Part shown: positions 60,023-64,000 of the stretch, one piece after another
Numbering within the stretch: position 1 is the stretch's first letter
Layout: each line of letters starts with the position of its first letter
From: Prorocentrum cordatum
Lineage: Eukaryota > Sar > Dinophyceae > Prorocentrales > Prorocentraceae
Direction: 5' to 3'
Length of the DNA stretch: 64,000 bases
NCBI GenBank assembly: GCA_963575745.1
Contig: CAUYUJ010003589.1
Span: forward strand, 1 to 64,000
The notes under the pieces: model-generated
What the model was told of the DNA's origin: nothing
The model's input: the letters and a program-made list of their open reading frames with translations, nothing else
Database searches by the model: none
Made by a program: the position numbers and the translations under genes

Positions 60023-60540
60023 AAACATTGTTTTTTTCGTTTTGTTATCGTTTTGCTGTTCGTTGTTCTCTCCCCGATCTCCCGTGCCTCCCTGCCAAGG
60101 CGAACAACAAACAAAACACGGCCGAAGTCCAGCAGAACAGCGCTTCGGCTCAGCCCTGGAGCCGACACCGGGGACCGGACATCGGCCTGCCTCGTGCACC
60201 GCGTGGGTGCGACAGGGTGGGGCCGCGGCGCCCCACAGTTCCAGAGGCCACGCTGACGGCGACGTGGGGCATCCGGTGTCTCTGCGATGCCGGACCCAAG
60301 CGAAACAAAGTGTAGAAAAACACACACACACACACACAACGCTGTCCTGCAATTGAGTTGGCCATGGACCACCCCCACGTGCAGTATCGACACCTACAAC
60401 GTGGAAGTTGTTGTGCTCCTCTTCTTTCAAATGCGACAGTGGTCCTTCGTACACTAGTTCGTACACTAGTTACGTACTAGTTCACGAATCGTGAGCGATC
60501 GACGAGCCATTGCACCTCCCACAGCCGACCCATCTGCCAG
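60023..60540. other. Unassigned spacer
   Basis: TTTTTTTCGTTTTGTTATCG and GCTTCGGCTCAGCCCTGG at 60028-60162 faintly recall family T. A short CA run is at 60320-60338. TTCGTACACTAG is doubled at 60446-60467. Confidence 0.4.
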
Positions 60541-60569
60541 AGACCCACTACCTCAGCTTATAATCTTCC

Positions 60570-60730
60570 TCCCTCCTCCCTCCCTCCTCCTCCCGCCGCC
60601 CCACGTGAAGAGGGGGGCGGACCTTCTCCTCCTCGTTCTCCTCCTCCTCCTCCTCGTCGCCCTCCTCCTTCTCCTCCTCCTCCTCCTCCTCCTCGTGCTC
60701 CTCCCCTCATCCTCTCCTCCTCCTTCTCAG
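60570..60730. repeat. TCC/CTC array
   Basis: CCTCCTCCCGCCG... then TTCTCCTCCTCCTCCTCCTC; joins the ATC array to its right. Confidence 0.92.
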
Positions 60731-60732
60731 CA

Positions 60733-61375
<643 letters not shown>

Positions 61376-61429
61376 AATCACCGACTATCACCACCCTCTT
61401 ATCATCGCAATGACAGTTAACACCATTAC

Positions 61430-61502
61430 CAACATAATCGTCATCATCATCATCAGCATCATCACGACCACCATCATCACCGCCACCACCACACTAAGAA
61501 GT

Positions 61503-61542
<40 letters not shown>

Positions 61543-61660
61543 GTATCATCGTCACCGTCATCGTCAACATCGTCGTCAAAGTCATCGTCATCGCCGCCGT
61601 CCCCAGCATCATCAACATCATCATTAGCATCATAATCAACATCATCATCATCATAATCAG

Positions 61661-61718
<58 letters not shown>

Positions 61719-61845
61719 GTCATCATCAGCATCATCGTCATCATCATCACAATCATCATCAACATCACCAACACCATCATAATCTCCGTCCATCCACCCA
61801 TCCATCCATCCGTCCATCCATCCATCGATCCAGCCTCCACACGCC
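61430..61845. repeat. ATC array ending in ATCC repeats
   Basis: ATC with ACC/GTC interruptions to 61785, then CCATCCATCCGTCCATCCAT at 61787-61832. ATCC after triplets also occurs at the left end of the window. Confidence 0.95.
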
Positions 61846-61995
61846 CCCCGCCCCCAAGGGCGAAGAACGCGCGCCACCTCATCCGGAAGGTGCAGCTGCC
61901 GGTGTGCCTGTTCACGTCGCAGAGGTGCACCTGCCGGCCCGCAAGCCAGAGGCAGCCCCCCAGTGCCTCGGCCGCCGCCCACCTCTGCCCACCCC
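61846..61995. other. GC-rich island between two ATC arrays
   Basis: A minus frame reads [20 protein letters not shown] then [19 protein letters not shown]. The residue mix and G/C third positions are exon-like, but the island is short, has no evident splice sites and is open on the plus strand too. Confidence 0.3.
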
Positions 61996-61999
61996 TGCC

Positions 62000-62029
62000 T
62001 ACATCATCACCATCATCACCACCACCACC

Positions 62030-62090
<61 letters not shown>

Positions 62091-62115
62091 CCATCACCAT
62101 CACCATCACCATCAC

Positions 62116-62171
<56 letters not shown>

Positions 62172-62194
62172 CCATGACCATGACCATCATCATG

Positions 62195-62234
<40 letters not shown>

Positions 62235-62335
62235 CAATCATCACCATCATTAGCATCACCAGCGTCGTCATCATCAACATCAACATCATCATCCTCATCC
62301 GCATCCTCATCCACATAATCAGACCCAGCTCCATC
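62000..62335. repeat. ATC array
   Basis: Pure ATC at 62032-62085, then ACC-interrupted, then pure at 62115-62170 and 62200-62232. Confidence 0.97.
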
Positions 62336-62619
62336 ACCAACACCATAAACATCACCATCACCATCCACATCACCAACACATTCATCGCCTCCAATAAGCT
62401 TCGGACACGACTCCAAAGATATCCCCACACGCATTCATAAAGTCGCTGATCTACAAGCCAAGCGCGGTGGTGGGATGGACCGAAGGTCATGAAGTCTGCC
62501 GCCGCCCGCGGTCTTGCCATTGGGGTGCCCGGCGTGCTAAATTTCAGGCAAACGGTTGCTGATTCTTTCAAAAACTCCCCGTGTATCTGGTCCATTACGC
62601 CGGCCACCTGGAATCACTC
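62336..62619. other. Spacer with CGGTGGTGGGATGGACCG
   Basis: The motif at 62467 matches CGGTGGAGGGATGGACCG at 40885; both lie next to family L tracts. No gene. Confidence 0.45.
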
Positions 62620-63310
62620 CCAAGTTGCCCAGATGGTTGCCCAAGATGCCTCCAAGACTGCCAAGACGGCCAAAGATGGCCTCCAAGATGCTTCAGAGAC
62701 GGCCAAGGGGGCCCCAAGAGAGCACAATATAACCCCAGGACGAACCTAAGACGGCCCAAGATGCACCCTTCATGCCCTCAAGATGGCCCAAAACAGCTCC
62801 ACGGGCACCCAAAAGGCCTCCCAGACGGCCCAAGAGTCATTAAGGTCCTCCAGGAAAGCCCGCGGAGGCCAAACTCTATGATGATCCATTGGTGCTTGAA
62901 GGATTTAGGCATTTGCTCCTTTTCAGTGTCCCGACGACCCAAGACAGATCAAGTGCTCCCCAAGATCGCCCCCATAGCGCCCAAGAGGCCTCCAACATGG
63001 CCCCATAACGGCCCAAGGGGCCCCCAAGACGGCCCCGAGAGGGACCCAAGACGGCCCAAGAAACCTCCAAGCCGCCCGCGGTGGCATCCAAGACTGCCCT
63101 GAAGAGCCCTGAGAGGGCCAAAAGACGGCCCAGAGACGCCCAGACGGCTTCCGACTGCGTTAGACGTGCCAGGAACGCCCTACGACGGCCAAGAAAGGCC
63201 TCAAGAAACTTACACATATGCCGAAGGCCCAAGGACGCCCCCAAGAGGCCTCCAAGAGGCCCCCAGAGAGCTCCCGGGAGACCCCAGGGACGCCCCGATA
63301 GGCTCTCAAC
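62620..63310. repeat. Family L repeat, tract 6
   Basis: CCAAGATGCCTCCAAGACTG, CCAAGACGGCC, CCCAAGAGGCCTCC units over about 690 bp, interrupted at 62875-62935 by TGATGATCCATTGGTGCTTG sequence. Confidence 0.85.
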
Positions 63311-63461
63311 AAGCCGCCCCTTCGTTGTTCCTCCCTCTCCTCCTTTTTCCAACCATCCTGTGGTGTTGGGTCCTCGTTTTGAAGAAACGGTCCCCGCGTT
63401 CCACCCTTTCTTCCTCCTCGCCCTCCCTTTCACCGCCCGCATGCGTCACGCACACCCATCT

Positions 63462-64000
63462 CGGCACACCCCTCACACGTTTCGTGGCCCCAAAGGAAGC
63501 TCTACCGAAGGCCCCAGTGCCACCGCCCGCATGCGTCACGCACACCCATTTCGGCACACCCCTCGCACGTTTCGTGGCCCCACAGGGAGCTCCACCGAAA
63601 GCCCCCGTGCCACCGCCCGCATTCGTCACGCACACACATTTCGGCACACCACTTACACGTGTCTTGGTGCCACAGGGAACACAACCGAAAGGCCACAGTG
63701 CCACCGACCGCATTCGCCACGCACACCCATTTCGGCACACCTCTCACACGCGTCGTGGTCCCAGAGGGAGCTCCACCGAAGGCCCCAATGCCACCGCCGC
63801 ACACCCATCTCGGCACACTCCTCACACGTTTCGTGGCCCCACAGGGAGCTCCCCCGAAGGCCCCCGTGCCACCGCCCGCATGCGTCACGCACACCCATTT
63901 TGACACACCCCTCACACGTTTCGTGGCCCCACAGGGAGCTCCACCGAAAGCCCCAATGCCAACGCCCGCACGCGCCACGCACATCCATTTTGACACACCC
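63462..64000 (-). repeat. Satellite of about 90 bp, reversed array, continues off the window
   Basis: Six units of CACCCATTTCGGCACACCCC, CACACGTTTCGTGGCCCCAC, AGGGAGCTCCACCGAA, the complement of the 56.97-59.02 kb unit. This subfamily has GTGCGTGACGCATGCGGGCG where the other has GTGCGGTGGGCGCATGCG. Confidence 0.93.

Noticed and set aside
60023-60165. Third family T copy
   Set aside because: Only loose resemblance (GTTTTCGTT-like blocks and AGCCCTGG); no matching left end or target duplication.

Overview
This is a GC-rich nuclear fragment from a eukaryote with a large, repeat-dominated genome. Nothing in it looks bacterial, archaeal or organellar: there are no operons, no ribosome-binding sites, no rRNA or tRNA that I can recognise, and no long gene with a clear family match. 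A dinoflagellate is my best inference. The grounds are the type of Ty1/copia polyprotein, degenerate CCCTAAC heptamers (dinoflagellate telomeres are of the TTTAGGG type), a Cys-motif domain that I recall from dinoflagellate protein predictions, very long imperfect trinucleotide arrays, and many small inverted-repeat elements. The assignment is not proven.

The best-supported object is a degenerate but structurally complete Ty1/copia LTR retrotransposon at 7102-12124. It has 235-bp TG...CA LTRs, a perfect 5-bp target duplication (GAGAC), a tRNA-Met-like primer site directly after the 5' LTR, and reverse transcriptase and RNase H blocks broken by a stop and several frame changes. At least three smaller elements are inserted in it, and fragments of two or three more also lie inside it.

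The window also holds about a dozen families of short non-autonomous inverted-repeat elements (MITE-like), labelled A to T here. Several copies have clean target duplications: 8 bp for A and T, 5 bp for B and D, TA for O. Their nesting gives a relative history, clearest in the cluster at 45238-47139, where C and A sit inside D, and B abuts O.

The rest is mostly low-complexity or tandem DNA. There are imperfect ATC arrays of 1 to 2 kb (18.8-19.9, 27.7-29.8, 30.9-32.9 and 60.7-62.3 kb), GGA/TCC arrays, a CA array, a degenerate 7-bp satellite (52.3-53.75 kb), an ATC/CACT higher-order repeat (49.35-50.27 kb), a head-to-head inverted satellite (50.28-51.24 kb), 8- and 9-bp arrays (54.8-55.1 kb), six tracts of a degenerate CCAAGAGGC-type repeat (family L), a 27/30-bp array (33.77-34.19 kb), and a roughly 90-bp satellite at 56.97-59.02 kb that returns in the opposite orientation at 63.46-64.0 kb and runs off the window.

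Protein-coding evidence is weak outside the retrotransposon. Many open frames exist only because short-period repeats and high GC avoid stop codons. A few islands could be exons and are listed at low confidence; the most recognisable is a frameshifted Cys-motif domain at 27053-27368. No network of cooperating genes can be described.
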